Assembly (NCBI GenBank): GCA_035685165.1
Contig: DASRBI010000013.1
Span: 108,948-172,947 of the forward strand
DNA: 64,000 bases
Direction: 5' to 3'
Source: DATFDN01 sp035685165
GTDB taxonomy: Bacteria; Pseudomonadota; Alphaproteobacteria; Acetobacterales; Acetobacteraceae
Below the pieces are notes generated by a model. It was not told the origin of the DNA and did no database searches. It worked only from the letters and a program-made list of their open reading frames with translations. The position numbers and the translations under genes were made by a program. Positions 42,591 through 50,601 of the stretch are shown here, piece by piece. Within the stretch, counting starts at the first letter, position 1, and every line of letters begins with the position of its first letter.

Positions 42591-43714
42591 CCGATTTCGC
42601 CCAGCACCGCGTCGGTGTCCGCGCCCGGTTCGGGCGAGGCAAGCCGCACCGACCAAGGGGTGCGCGACAGTTCCACGGCCTGCCCGACCACCTCCACCTC
42701 GCCCAGCACCGGATGGACGGTGCGGCGGGTGATGTTCAGGTGCTTGACCTGCGGATCGTCGAATACCTCGTTGATTTTATAGATGGGGCCGCAAGGCACA
42801 CCGGCCTTGTTCAACGCCTCGATCCAGTGCTTCGAGCCGCGCGCGCGGGTGCGGGCGCTGATCTCGGCATTCAGCCGCTGCCGGTTGGCCGAGCGCGCCG
42901 GGCCGGTGGCGAAATCGGGGTCGCTCGCCAGGCCCGGCGCGTCCAGCGCGGCGCAGAGCCGGCGATAGATTTCATCGCCCGCGGCGGCGATATTGATATG
43001 GCCGTCGGCGGTCTCGAACACGCCCGTGGGAATGCTGGTCGGATGGTCGTTGCCGGCCTGCGGCGGCACTTCGTGGCCAATCAGCCAGCGCGCCGCCTGA
43101 AAGTCGAGCATCGCGATCTGCGCCGCGAGCAGATTGCTTTGCACCCACTGCCCCTCCCCCGACTGCTCGCGCTCCAGGAGGGCGATCAGGATGCCCATCG
43201 CGCAGAATATCCCCGCCGTCAGGTCGGCCACGGGGATGCCGGCGCGGACCGGCCCCTGGCCCGGCAGGCCGGTGATCGACATCAGCCCGCCCATGCCCTG
43301 CGCGATCTGGTCGAAGCCCGGCCGGTCGCGATAGGGCCCGTCCTGGCCGAAGCCCGAAATGCTGGCGTAAACGAGCCGCCGGTTCACCTGCCGCAGCGCC
43401 GCGTAGTCGATCCCGAGCCGGTGCTTCACATCGGGGCGGAAATTCTCCACCACCACATCCGCCCGCGCCGCCAGGCGCTTCAGGATTTCGATCCCCTCGG
43501 GCGTTTTCAGATTCAGCGTCAGGCTGCGCTTGTTGCGGTGCAGGTTCTGAAAATCCGGCCCGTGCCGCTCGCCACCAAGCCCGCCGTCGCCCTCGGGGCT
43601 CTCGACCTTGATCACTGCCGCACCCCAGTCGGCGAGCTGGCGCACGGCCGTGGGGCCGGCCCGCACCCGGCTCAGGTCGATCACCGTGAATCGGGCAAGC
43701 GGGCCGTCGCTCAT
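42542..43714 (-). CDS. CaiB/BaiF (class III) CoA-transferase
   Basis: The product is 390 residues, full length. It opens FTVIDLSRVRAGPTAVRQLADWGAAVIKVE (family LSRVLAGPxxxxxLADLGADVIKVE), followed by HRNKRSLTLNLKTPEG and VVENFRPDVKHRLGIDY. The catalytic Asp lies in RDRPGFDQIAQGMGG, near residue 163. The C-terminal GVPCGPIYKINEVFDDPQV matches the fragment at the left end of the window. The enzyme transfers CoA between acids by an aspartyl-CoA intermediate. The acid is unknown. Its last 49 bases overlap the 3' end of the glycosyltransferase gene on the other strand. Confidence 0.95.
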   Translation of the reverse strand: MSDGPLARFTVIDLSRVRAGPTAVRQLADWGAAVIKVESPEGDGGLGGERHGPDFQNLHRNKRSLTLNLKTPEGIEILKRLAARADVVVENFRPDVKHRLGIDYAALRQVNRRLVYASISGFGQDGPYRDRPGFDQIAQGMGGLMSITGLPGQGPVRAGIPVADLTAGIFCAMGILIALLEREQSGEGQWVQSNLLAAQIAMLDFQAARWLIGHEVPPQAGNDHPTSIPTGVFETADGHINIAAAGDEIYRRLCAALDAPGLASDPDFATGPARSANRQRLNAEISARTRARGSKHWIEALNKAGVPCGPIYKINEVFDDPQVKHLNITRRTVHPVLGEVEVVGQAVELSRTPWSVRLASPEPGADTDAVLGEIGYSAAEIAAFRAAGVV

Positions 43715-44120
43715 CGCAGTCTCCGAAAAGGCGCTTTCCTTTGCTTGCCCTTCACAAGCCGCCGCCGCAAGTCCGTTCCGGCCCTACACGAGCGCGTGTA
43801 CCGGGGTGACGGAGAGGGCGAAATCTGAATAACACTCCCGTCACGCGCGGCTCTCGCCGTTTTTTCTCCGCCCGGATGAGCGAAGGTAAAACTGCCCGAA
43901 AGCTCGTGGAGCGAATTGTGATCCGAATTCCGTCCAAGCCAAGCAGCCGGTGCCGGTCCTCTCGCAGGTTCGTGACCGGCAGAGCTGACAATCCGGAGAC
44001 CATCCCGACATCTTTCGTGCTAGTAAGACTGCCGCTGCCGAACTGGAACGACCCTTGCCATGCCAGTCCAGCGTCCGGTGCCCAGTGTTCGTCGATAGCA
44101 CTGTCGCCCTCGAGCCGGCC
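43715..44120. other. intergenic region, less GC-rich, no supported gene
   Basis: About 400 bases between the CoA-transferase start and the response-regulator start. It is clearly less GC-rich than the flanks. Short open frames (for example 43876-44124, plus strand) have no recognisable features and atypical composition. A small hairpin followed by a T-run (43848-43865) is too weak to call a terminator. The segment presumably holds promoters for the two divergent genes; none could be assigned with confidence. Confidence 0.5.
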
Positions 44121-44474
44121 GTGAGCACCCGTCCCGCCACAATCCTGGTCGTCGATGACGACGCCGAAGTGCGCGAGATCGTGGCGGAGTTCCTCCTCGA
44201 CTCGGGTCATCGCGTGACCCAGGCCGAGGGCGGTCGGCAAGCTCTTCGGTTGCTGCACGACGGGCTCCGGCCCGACCTGGTCATCACCGATGTGCGGATG
44301 CCGGAAATGACCGGGCTCGAACTTGCCGAACGGATCACCCACGAGCACCCACGGCTGAAGGTGATCCTGATATCCGGGTTTTTCGTTTCCCAGCAGGTGG
44401 AGCGGCGCGTGCTGCGTAAACCGTTCCGGATGAAGGAACTTGCCGAGGCGGTCGAGACGGAGCTGGCAGGCTGA
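44121..44474 (+). CDS. single-domain response regulator (CheY-like receiver)
   Basis: The product is 117 residues from a GTG start; longer in-frame starts exist upstream. It is one receiver domain: acidic residues DDD in VVDDDAEVREIV, phospho-acceptor Asp in LVITDVRMPEMTG near residue 57, the conserved Ser in VILISGFF, and Lys in RRVLRKPFRM. There is no output domain. Stand-alone receivers of this kind often come from hybrid-kinase phosphorelays. No kinase gene is adjacent, so the partner is unknown. The DUF6166 gene begins 7 bases later. Confidence 0.9.
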   Translation: MSTRPATILVVDDDAEVREIVAEFLLDSGHRVTQAEGGRQALRLLHDGLRPDLVITDVRMPEMTGLELAERITHEHPRLKVILISGFFVSQQVERRVLRKPFRMKELAEAVETELAG

Positions 44475-44481
44475 GGCTGCG

Positions 44482-44778
44482 ATGAAGCTCTACCGGGGCA
44501 GCCGCGGGCTCGAGGGCGCAGTGGTGACGGTGGACGGCCGCCCCCTCGATCCGCGCTTCGACCTCCGCACCTTCAACCGCACCGGGTTCGAATGGAGCTA
44601 TGCGGGCGACGGACCGCGTCAGCTCGCGCTGGCCCTGCTCGCCGACCATCTCGGCGACGATGCAAGAGCGCTCGCGCTGGCCGACGTCTTCATGGACGCG
44701 GTCGTCGCAGAGCTCGATAACGAGTGGGAGTTAAGCGGCGCCGACATCGACGCCGCGCTGCACGCCTTGCCGGACTGA
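44482..44778 (+). CDS. DUF6166 family protein
   Basis: The product is 98 residues. It matches the DUF6166 layout: the YRGSRGLEGAVVTVDGRPLDPRFDL opening, NRTGFEWSYAGDGPRQLALALLADHLGDD in the centre, a helical segment ADVFMDAVVAELDNEWELSGADI, and a short tail. The family has no established function. No signal peptide or membrane helix is present. It follows the receiver gene closely on the same strand, so the two may be co-transcribed. It converges with the VUT gene, with 3 bases between stops. Confidence 0.82.
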   Translation: MKLYRGSRGLEGAVVTVDGRPLDPRFDLRTFNRTGFEWSYAGDGPRQLALALLADHLGDDARALALADVFMDAVVAELDNEWELSGADIDAALHALPD

Positions 44779-44781
44779 GCC

Positions 44782-45330
44782 TCAGGCCGGCGCCGGCGCC
44801 ATCCGCCGCAGCAGGCGGATGAACGGCAGGCTGAACAGCACCGCCCACAGCTTGCCGACGATTTGGCCGGCCAAGAACTCGAGGCTGCCGAAGGCGAGCC
44901 AGAGGAACACGAGCGAATCGATGCAGAGCCCGGCGAGGGCAGAGGCCAGCACCGCGAGCATCAGCCGCCGCCGCTGCAGCGGCGTATAGACGGCGAAATC
45001 GGCCAGCTCGCTGAGTAGGAACGCCGCTCCCGAGGCCGCGACCAGCGCGCCGGGGGCGATCAGCACGGAAAGCGCCGTCCCGGCCAGGATCGCGCCCAGG
45101 CCCCAGCCAAGGCCGAGGCAGCGCTGCACGACGTCGCGCAAAACGAGCGCCACCCCGACGGTCAGCACCCCCGACGGCGCGAGCAGGCCGGGCAGCACCG
45201 GCACGAGGCACGGCCCGCCCGCCGCGGCGCAGACGGTGCCGACGTGCTGTATCATCCAATTGGCGAGCGGAATGAGGCCGAGGAACAGGACGAAGCTCAC
45301 CGCTCCGATGCCGCGCGGCAGGAAGCTCAC
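44782..45330 (-). CDS. VUT-family membrane transporter (YhhQ/queuosine-precursor type)
   Basis: The product is 182 residues with about six hydrophobic helices. Family motifs are LRDVVQRCLGLGWG (usually LRDxxQ) and LLSELADFAVYTPLQRR (SExxDxxVY), both diagnostic of the VUT/YhhQ (DUF165) family. Characterised members import the queuosine precursor preQ0 or preQ1; vitamin transport has also been proposed. No queuosine synthesis gene lies here. The start overlaps the stop of the uracil-DNA glycosylase gene by 4 bases, making it the last of a coupled three-gene minus-strand unit. Confidence 0.87.
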   Translation of the reverse strand: MSFLPRGIGAVSFVLFLGLIPLANWMIQHVGTVCAAAGGPCLVPVLPGLLAPSGVLTVGVALVLRDVVQRCLGLGWGLGAILAGTALSVLIAPGALVAASGAAFLLSELADFAVYTPLQRRRLMLAVLASALAGLCIDSLVFLWLAFGSLEFLAGQIVGKLWAVLFSLPFIRLLRRMAPAPA

Positions 45331-45968
45331 GAAGCCGCCTCCATCGCCGTCCGCACCGCTGCCTCAAACATCGTTTCCGTCAGCCTGCCGGTGTTCGTGT
45401 TGAGCCGGCTCACGTGATAGCTGTCCACCAGCACCCGCCCCGCCGCCAGCTCGTGGGCGGCGCCATGGGCGAAGGCGAAGCGCGCCGGCCGCTCGCCCTG
45501 CGCCCGCAGCGCCGCGTTGTGGGCGACGACCCCGAGCGCCAGCATCGCGCGGAGATTGGGCATCGCCCGGAATTCCGCCGCCAGGAAGCGGTTGCAGGCG
45601 GCAATCTCGGCCGGCAAGGGGCGGTTGGCGGGCGGCACGCATCGGACGGCGTTCACGATGCGGCACCCGACAAGTTCAAGCCCGTCCTCCAGCGCGGCAC
45701 GGTAGGCGCCTCGGGCGAGCCCGAGCCGCAGCAGCGTCCCATAGAGGAGAACCCCGGCATAATCGCCGGTGAACGGCCTGCCGGTACGGTTCGCGCCGCG
45801 CAACCCGGGAGCCATCCCGACGATCAGCAGCGGCGCGGCCGGATCGCCGAAGCTCGGCACCGGCGCGTTGAACCACTCCGGCTGCGCGATGCGGTTCGCG
45901 GCCCTGAAGGCGGCGAGCCGGGGACAGAGCGGGCAATCGGGCGCGGGCCGCCCCTCCGGTGGGATCAA
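45327..45968 (-). CDS. family 5 uracil-DNA glycosylase (UDGb)
   Basis: The product is 213 residues. Motif A GMAPGLRGANRTGRPFTGDYAG is the hallmark of family 5, which lacks the usual catalytic Asp/Asn of other UDGs. Motif C appears as DSYHVSRLNTNTGRLT. Cysteines suited to a 4Fe-4S cluster are CPLC near residues 12-15, CVPP near 110 and another in AACNRF. UDGb removes uracil and some other deaminated bases from DNA, which fits a GC-rich genome prone to cytosine deamination. Its ATG overlaps the NYN gene stop and its stop overlaps the VUT start, both by 4 bases. Confidence 0.93.
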   Translation of the reverse strand: MIPPEGRPAPDCPLCPRLAAFRAANRIAQPEWFNAPVPSFGDPAAPLLIVGMAPGLRGANRTGRPFTGDYAGVLLYGTLLRLGLARGAYRAALEDGLELVGCRIVNAVRCVPPANRPLPAEIAACNRFLAAEFRAMPNLRAMLALGVVAHNAALRAQGERPARFAFAHGAAHELAAGRVLVDSYHVSRLNTNTGRLTETMFEAAVRTAMEAAS

Positions 45969-46585
45969 GCAGCCGATGGCCCGGTTTCGGGGAACGGATC
46001 GGCCGGGGTCGGACGGACCGGGACCGGCCGCGGACGGGGCTCGGTCTGCCGGCGGGTGAAATTCTGCGCGATTTCCGCCAGCTCGATGAACTGATCGGCC
46101 TGCCGGCGCAGCTCGTCCGACACCATGGGCGGCGAGGTGCGGATCGACGAGACCACCGAGACCCGCACGCCCCGCCGCTGCACCGCCTCAACCAACCGGC
46201 GAAAATCGGAATCGCCGCTGAACAGGACGATGTGATCGAGGCTGGACGCCATCTCCAGCATATCGACCGCCATCTCTATATCCATGTTGCCCTTTACGCG
46301 CCGCCGGCCGGTCGCGTCGGTGAACTCCTTGGCGGGCTTCGTGACCAGGGAATACCCGTTATAGGCGAGCCAGTCGGTCAATGGCTTGAGCGGGGAGTAA
46401 TCCTCGGTTTCCAGGATCGCGGCGTAATAGTAGGCCCGGACGACGTTCACGCTCAGGCCCTTGCGGAAATATTCGAGCAGGTTGCGGTAATCGACGTCGA
46501 AGCCGAGATTGCGGCTGGCTGAGTATAGGTTCGCCCCGTCAATGAAGAGCGCGGTGCGCTCGCCGTGCTGAAAAATCGGGTCCAT
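45965..46585 (-). CDS. NYN-domain (LabA/DUF88) putative ribonuclease
   Basis: The product is 206 residues. The NYN fold shows its acidic site: ALFIDGANLYSASRNLGFDVDY near residue 13, KGNMDIEMAVDMLEMA near 97 and VLFSGDSDFRRLVEAVQRRG near 120, each giving conserved Asp residues. NYN domains are PIN-like metal-dependent RNases. The C-terminal ~45 residues form a Pro/Arg-rich tail (RQTEPRPRPVPVRPTPADP) that could bind nucleic acid. It is the first gene of the coupled unit with UDGb and the VUT transporter. The target RNA is unknown. Confidence 0.9.
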   Translation of the reverse strand: MDPIFQHGERTALFIDGANLYSASRNLGFDVDYRNLLEYFRKGLSVNVVRAYYYAAILETEDYSPLKPLTDWLAYNGYSLVTKPAKEFTDATGRRRVKGNMDIEMAVDMLEMASSLDHIVLFSGDSDFRRLVEAVQRRGVRVSVVSSIRTSPPMVSDELRRQADQFIELAEIAQNFTRRQTEPRPRPVPVRPTPADPFPETGPSAA

Positions 46586-46692
46586 AGCCCAGTGTCCTCG
46601 GTTGATTACGCACGCTTTCCGATTCGGCGCCGGCCGGGAAAAACCCTGCCCCGGAGCGCGGAGTCCCGTCTATTTTCCGCAGAACGAGACAA

Positions 46693-47226
46693 ATGAAAAC
46701 CCGTCCCGCCGCCGCCGGCCCGGCGATCCTGGTCGCAATCGGGGCAAACCTGCCCGGCGCCGAGGGCCAACCCCCGCTTGCCACTTGCCGCCAGGCCGCG
46801 ATCGCGCTGGACGCAGAGCCCGGCCTGCGCCTGCGCGGCCTCTCGCGCTGGTGGCGCACCGCCCCGCTGCCGCCCTGCGGCCAGCCCGACTACGTGAACG
46901 GTATCGCCCTGCTCACGGGCGAGGCCGACCCGGCCAGACTGCTCCGGCGCTTGCACGAGATCGAAGCCGGCTTCGGGCGCCGGCGAAGCGCGCCCAACGC
47001 CGCCCGCACGCTCGACCTCGATCTGATCGCGATCGGCGATCTCGTGCGGGATGCGCCGGACCCGGTCCTGCCCCACCCGCGCGCCCATCTGCGCGCCTTC
47101 GTGCTGCGCCCGCTCGCCGATGTGCTGCCCGAGTGGACGCATCCGCGGCTCGGAAAGGCTCTCAAGGTCCTGCTGGCGGCCTGCGCGGACCAATCGGCCG
47201 ATCCGATCGCGCCATCGACGCAATGA
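46693..47226 (+). CDS. folK: 2-amino-4-hydroxy-6-hydroxymethyldihydropteridine diphosphokinase
   Basis: The product is 177 residues. HPPK features: AILVAIGANLPG at the start, LRGLSRWWRTAPLPPCGQPDYVNGIALL in the middle, and the signature RTLDLDLIAIGD near residue 104, followed by LPHPRAHLRAFVLRPLADVLPEW. It pyrophosphorylates hydroxymethyldihydropterin in folate synthesis. It lies just before rpoZ on the same strand; a short, less GC-rich gap with a possible promoter separates them. folP and folB are not next to it. Confidence 0.96.
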   Translation: MKTRPAAAGPAILVAIGANLPGAEGQPPLATCRQAAIALDAEPGLRLRGLSRWWRTAPLPPCGQPDYVNGIALLTGEADPARLLRRLHEIEAGFGRRRSAPNAARTLDLDLIAIGDLVRDAPDPVLPHPRAHLRAFVLRPLADVLPEWTHPRLGKALKVLLAACADQSADPIAPSTQ

Positions 47227-47250
47227 AGCCGCGAAAGTCGCCACTTCGGG

Positions 47251-47279
47251 TTGCACACTGCCCGAATGACGCCTAAATC
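47251..47279 (+). promoter_or_regulatory. possible promoter for rpoZ-rel
   Basis: TTGCAC (47251-47256) and TAAATC (47274-47279) are spaced by exactly 17 bases in a locally AT-richer stretch between folK and rpoZ. Each box matches only three of six consensus bases, so this is tentative. GGAG at 47305-47308 serves the rpoZ start at 47319. Confidence 0.32.
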
Positions 47280-47318
47280 AGCGTCTTACCTGCATTCGCT
47301 GACTGGAGTTTGCACGGC

Positions 47319-47723
47319 ATGGCGCGCGTGACCGTTGAGGATTGCGTTCAGAAAGTTCCCAACCGCTTCGAGCTGGTGCTGCTCGCCGCGCAGCGCGCGC
47401 GCAACCTGAGCCGCGGCGAGGAACTGACCCTCGATCGCGACAACGACAAGAACCCGGTGGTCGCGCTGCGCGAGATCGCCGAGGAGACGATCGACCTGCC
47501 GCGGCTCGAACAGGATCTGATCAAGTCGCTCCAGCGCGCCCCGGAGCCCGAGCCCGCCGACGAGGAGGTGCTCGACCTCATCCCGACCGATCAGAACATC
47601 TTCGGCCTGCAGGACGTCAGCGCCGAGGAAGAGGCCGCCAACCTGCCCGCCGAGACCGAGGAGATGTCGCCCGAAGACATGGAGGCGGCGATCGAGGCGG
47701 AATTGGCGGGCCGGCGGCGCTAG
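47319..47723 (+). CDS. rpoZ: RNA polymerase omega subunit
   Basis: The product is 134 residues. The conserved omega core is MARVTVEDCVQKVPNRFELVLLAAQRARNLS, DRDNDKNPVVALREIAEETID. The C-terminal ~70 residues are a long acidic extension (Glu/Asp/Pro-rich), as seen in many alphaproteobacteria. Omega helps assemble RNA polymerase and forms part of the ppGpp binding site. The rel gene begins 10 bases after the stop, the common rpoZ-rel pairing. The start at 47319 matches the family; an upstream in-frame ATG is less likely. Confidence 0.96.
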   Translation: MARVTVEDCVQKVPNRFELVLLAAQRARNLSRGEELTLDRDNDKNPVVALREIAEETIDLPRLEQDLIKSLQRAPEPEPADEEVLDLIPTDQNIFGLQDVSAEEEAANLPAETEEMSPEDMEAAIEAELAGRRR

Positions 47724-47733
47724 GCCCCTCCAG

Positions 47734-50025
47734 ATGGCGTCGGGCGCCACCGGCCAATCGGTCGCGGCGCCGCTCTACGCGCCGTTCGACCGTCCGCAGG
47801 GCCATGCCCCATACGAGACCGGCGCCGCCATCGCCCCGGCGCGCGAGCGCCCAGCGATCATTCGCCAGTACGAGCTGACCGAGAAGGTTGCCGCCTACGA
47901 CCCGAAAGCCGACCTCGCGCTGATCGACGCCGCCTATGTGCTGGCGATGAAGGCGCATGGCGCTCAGAAGCGCGACAACGGCGATCCCTACATCACCCAC
48001 CCCGTGGCGGTCGCCGACATCCTCGCCGACTACCGGCTCGACGTCGCCAGCATCGTGACCGGCCTTCTGCACGACGTGATCGAGGACACGCCGGTGCGCC
48101 TGCCCGAGATCGAGCGGCGGTTTGGCGCGGAGGTGGCCGGGCTGGTCGATGGCGTGACGAAGCTGACCCGGCTCGAACTGCAATCCGATCGCACCAAGCA
48201 GGCCGAGAATTTCCGCAAGCTTGTGCTGGCGATGAGCCGCGACATCCGCGTGCTCTTGGTGAAGCTCGCCGACCGGCTGCACAACATGCGGACGATCCAC
48301 TTCATCGCCGAGGCCGACCGGCGGCGGCGGATCGCGCGCGAGACGATGGAGATCTACGCCCCGCTCGCCGAGCGGATCGGCATGGATGAGCTGAAGACCG
48401 AGCTGCAGACCCGCGCCTTCGCGCAGATCGAGCCGGAAGCCTTCGAGACGATCCTGGCGCGCCTGAACTTCCTGCGCGGCCAGGGCGCCGACGTGATCGA
48501 GGAGGTGCGCGAGGAGTTGCGCCGGGTGTGCGAGGACGCTGGCGTCTGCGTGCTCGCGGTGTTCGGCCGCGAGAAGTCACCTTTCTCCATCTGGCAGAAA
48601 ATGCAGCAGCGGAACGTCGCCTTCGAGCAGCTTTCCGACATCATGGCGTTCCGCATCGTCGTGCCGAACAAGGAAGCCTGTTACGCTGCGCTCGGCGCCG
48701 TGCATTCCGCCTATCCGGTGATCGCCGGGCGCTTCAAGGACTACATCTCCACCCCCAAGGCCAACGGGTATCAGAGTCTGCACACGGGGGTTACGCTGCG
48801 CGAGCCGCGCAACCAGAAGATCGAGGTGCAGATCCGCACGCAGGAGATGGACGAGATCGCCGAGGCGGGCGTCGCCGCGCATTGGCTCTACAAGCAGCAC
48901 GACGCCTCGCCGCGCGACGTGCACCAGTTCCGCTGGGTGCAGGACCTGCTGGAGATCCTCGAGGATTCGGCGGCGCCGGACGAGTTCCTAGAGAACACCA
49001 AGCTCGAGCTCTACGGCGATCAGGTGTTCTGCTTCACCCCGAAGGGCGAGCTGATCCAGTTGCCGCGCGGCGCGACGCCGGTGGATTTCGCTTACGCGGT
49101 GCACAGCCAGGTGGGCGATTCCTGCGTCGGCGCCAAGGTGAACGGACGGCTGATGCCGCTTCGTTACCAACTACAGAACGGCGACCAGGTGGAGATCATG
49201 ACCGCCCGCGGCGGCACGCCGTCGGTCGCTTGGGAGCGGTTCGTCGTTACCGGCAAGGCGCGGGCGCGCATCCGCCGCTTCATCCACCAGCAGCAGCGGC
49301 AGGAGAACATCGACCGCGGCAAGGCCGAGCTCGTGAAAGCATTCCGCCAGGCCGGTGTGGACGGGTCGGAGAAGGCGCTGGAGCCGGCGCTGAAGACGCT
49401 GAAATGCGCGGGCTTCGACGAGCTCTACCTCGGTGTCGGCAATGGCAGCATCGGCCCGAAGGACGTGGTGCATGCCGCCTACCCCGAGCTGCGGCAGAGC
49501 CCGCGCGCGCCCCGCCTCGTTCCTACCCTTGCCGCCAAACCGGCGGCGCGCGGCGGCGCCGGGTGGGGCGACGCCATGCCGATCACCGGGCTCGTGCCCG
49601 GCATGGCCTACAGTTTCGCCGGCTGCTGCCACCCGGTGCCGGGCGACGACATTGTCGGCATCATCACGACGGGCAAGGGCGTCACCATCCACGCGCGCGG
49701 CTGCGCCACCCTCGATGCATTCTCCGCTACGCCCGAGCGGTTCATCGACGTCGGGTGGAACGAGCGGGGTGGCGGCGGCAAGGGCGCCCATACCGCCCGC
49801 ATCAGCGTGGTCGCCGCGAACGAGGGCGCCTCGCTCGCCGACATCGCCAACGCGGTCGCCAAGCAGGAGGGCGCGATCAGCAATCTCAGGATCGTCCATC
49901 GCCAACAGGACTTCCTCGAGGTGCTGGCCGATGTCGATATCCGCGACACCGCCCATCTCGCCAAGGTCATCGCCGGCCTGCGCGGGATGCGTTCGATCAA
50001 GAGCGTGGACCGGGCGCGGGGATGA
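47734..50025 (+). CDS. bifunctional (p)ppGpp synthetase/hydrolase, Rel/SpoT type
   Basis: The product is 763 residues. An N-terminal HD hydrolase domain has HDVIEDT (His113-Asp114) and KLADRLHNMRTI. The synthetase domain has FGREKSPFSIWQKMQ, FSIW-linked K residues and FKDYISTPKANGYQSLHTG. These are followed by a TGS domain (VFCFTPKGELIQLPRGATPVDFAYAVHSQVG), a zinc-finger-like region with GCCHPVPGDDIVG and GCATLD, and a C-terminal ACT domain. Both catalytic halves look intact, so this is probably the organism's main alarmone enzyme. The first ~35 residues before the HD domain form a variable extension. It follows rpoZ by 10 bases. Confidence 0.96.
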   Translation: MASGATGQSVAAPLYAPFDRPQGHAPYETGAAIAPARERPAIIRQYELTEKVAAYDPKADLALIDAAYVLAMKAHGAQKRDNGDPYITHPVAVADILADYRLDVASIVTGLLHDVIEDTPVRLPEIERRFGAEVAGLVDGVTKLTRLELQSDRTKQAENFRKLVLAMSRDIRVLLVKLADRLHNMRTIHFIAEADRRRRIARETMEIYAPLAERIGMDELKTELQTRAFAQIEPEAFETILARLNFLRGQGADVIEEVREELRRVCEDAGVCVLAVFGREKSPFSIWQKMQQRNVAFEQLSDIMAFRIVVPNKEACYAALGAVHSAYPVIAGRFKDYISTPKANGYQSLHTGVTLREPRNQKIEVQIRTQEMDEIAEAGVAAHWLYKQHDASPRDVHQFRWVQDLLEILEDSAAPDEFLENTKLELYGDQVFCFTPKGELIQLPRGATPVDFAYAVHSQVGDSCVGAKVNGRLMPLRYQLQNGDQVEIMTARGGTPSVAWERFVVTGKARARIRRFIHQQQRQENIDRGKAELVKAFRQAGVDGSEKALEPALKTLKCAGFDELYLGVGNGSIGPKDVVHAAYPELRQSPRAPRLVPTLAAKPAARGGAGWGDAMPITGLVPGMAYSFAGCCHPVPGDDIVGIITTGKGVTIHARGCATLDAFSATPERFIDVGWNERGGGGKGAHTARISVVAANEGASLADIANAVAKQEGAISNLRIVHRQQDFLEVLADVDIRDTAHLAKVIAGLRGMRSIKSVDRARG

Positions 50026-50061
50026 GCGTGCAATCCCGATCGCCGCATGTGAAATCTTCCC

Positions 50062-50081
50062 CTCCGCCCCCGCGGGCGGAG
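50062..50081. repeat. hairpin between rel and acpS
   Basis: ctccgccc/gggcggag with a 4-base loop (50062-50081), flanked by pyrimidine-rich then purine-rich arms (cttcccctccg, cggagagggag). It is similar in design to the other intergenic palindromes but has a different core. No U-tract follows. Confidence 0.45.
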
Positions 50082-50122
50082 AGGGAGCAAGTGCGACCCC
50101 GATGAAGCACGGATAACGGCCG

Positions 50123-50533
50123 ATGATCCTTGGCATCGGCTCCGACATCTGCGACGTCCGCCGCATCGAGGCGGTGATCGCCCGGCATGGCGACCGCTTC
50201 CTGCGGCGGGTGTTCACCGAGATCGAACGCGCCAAGGCGGAACGCCGCGCCGAACGGATCCGCGCCGGCACCTACGCCAAGCGGTTCGCCGCCAAGGAGG
50301 CGGCGGCCAAGGCGCTCGGGACCGGCTTCTCGCGCGGCGTGTTTTTCTCGGACCTCGGCGTGGTCAACCTGCCGTCGGGACAGCCCACCCTATGCCTCAC
50401 CGGCGGGGCCGCGGCGCGGCTGGCGGCGATCACGCCGCCCGGCACCGAGGCCGCGATCGCGCTGACGATGACCGATGAATATCCCTACGCGTACGCGCAG
50501 GTCATCATCTCGGCGGTGCCGACCCCGCGCTGA
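50123..50533 (+). CDS. acpS: holo-[acyl-carrier-protein] synthase
   Basis: The product is 136 residues. The Mg/CoA site Asp is in GIGSDICDVRRIE (Asp8), and the second metal residue Glu lies in KRFAAKEAAAKALGTGF near residue 58. The C-terminal ALTMTDEYPYAYAQVI is typical. The enzyme transfers 4'-phosphopantetheine from CoA to acyl carrier protein. It starts the acpS-lepB-rnc-era block, which is conserved in alphaproteobacteria; in many of them pdxJ precedes acpS, but here rel does. Confidence 0.96.
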   Translation: MILGIGSDICDVRRIEAVIARHGDRFLRRVFTEIERAKAERRAERIRAGTYAKRFAAKEAAAKALGTGFSRGVFFSDLGVVNLPSGQPTLCLTGGAAARLAAITPPGTEAAIALTMTDEYPYAYAQVIISAVPTPR

Positions 50534-50601
50534 GCGCCATTTCCTTGACTTGCCCCCCTCCATGGGCTTGATCCGCCTGATCCGGATGGCGGGCGGGCAA
50601 G

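Noticed and set aside
43848..43865. Hairpin cggc-tctc-gccg followed by six T, looking like an intrinsic terminator on the plus strand
   Set aside because: The stem is only 4 base pairs and the nearest upstream plus-strand gene ends more than 1.2 kb away.
43876..44124. 82-codon plus-strand frame in the gap before the response regulator
   Set aside because: No ribosome binding site, no domain, Ser/Arg/Pro-rich composition; most likely non-coding.
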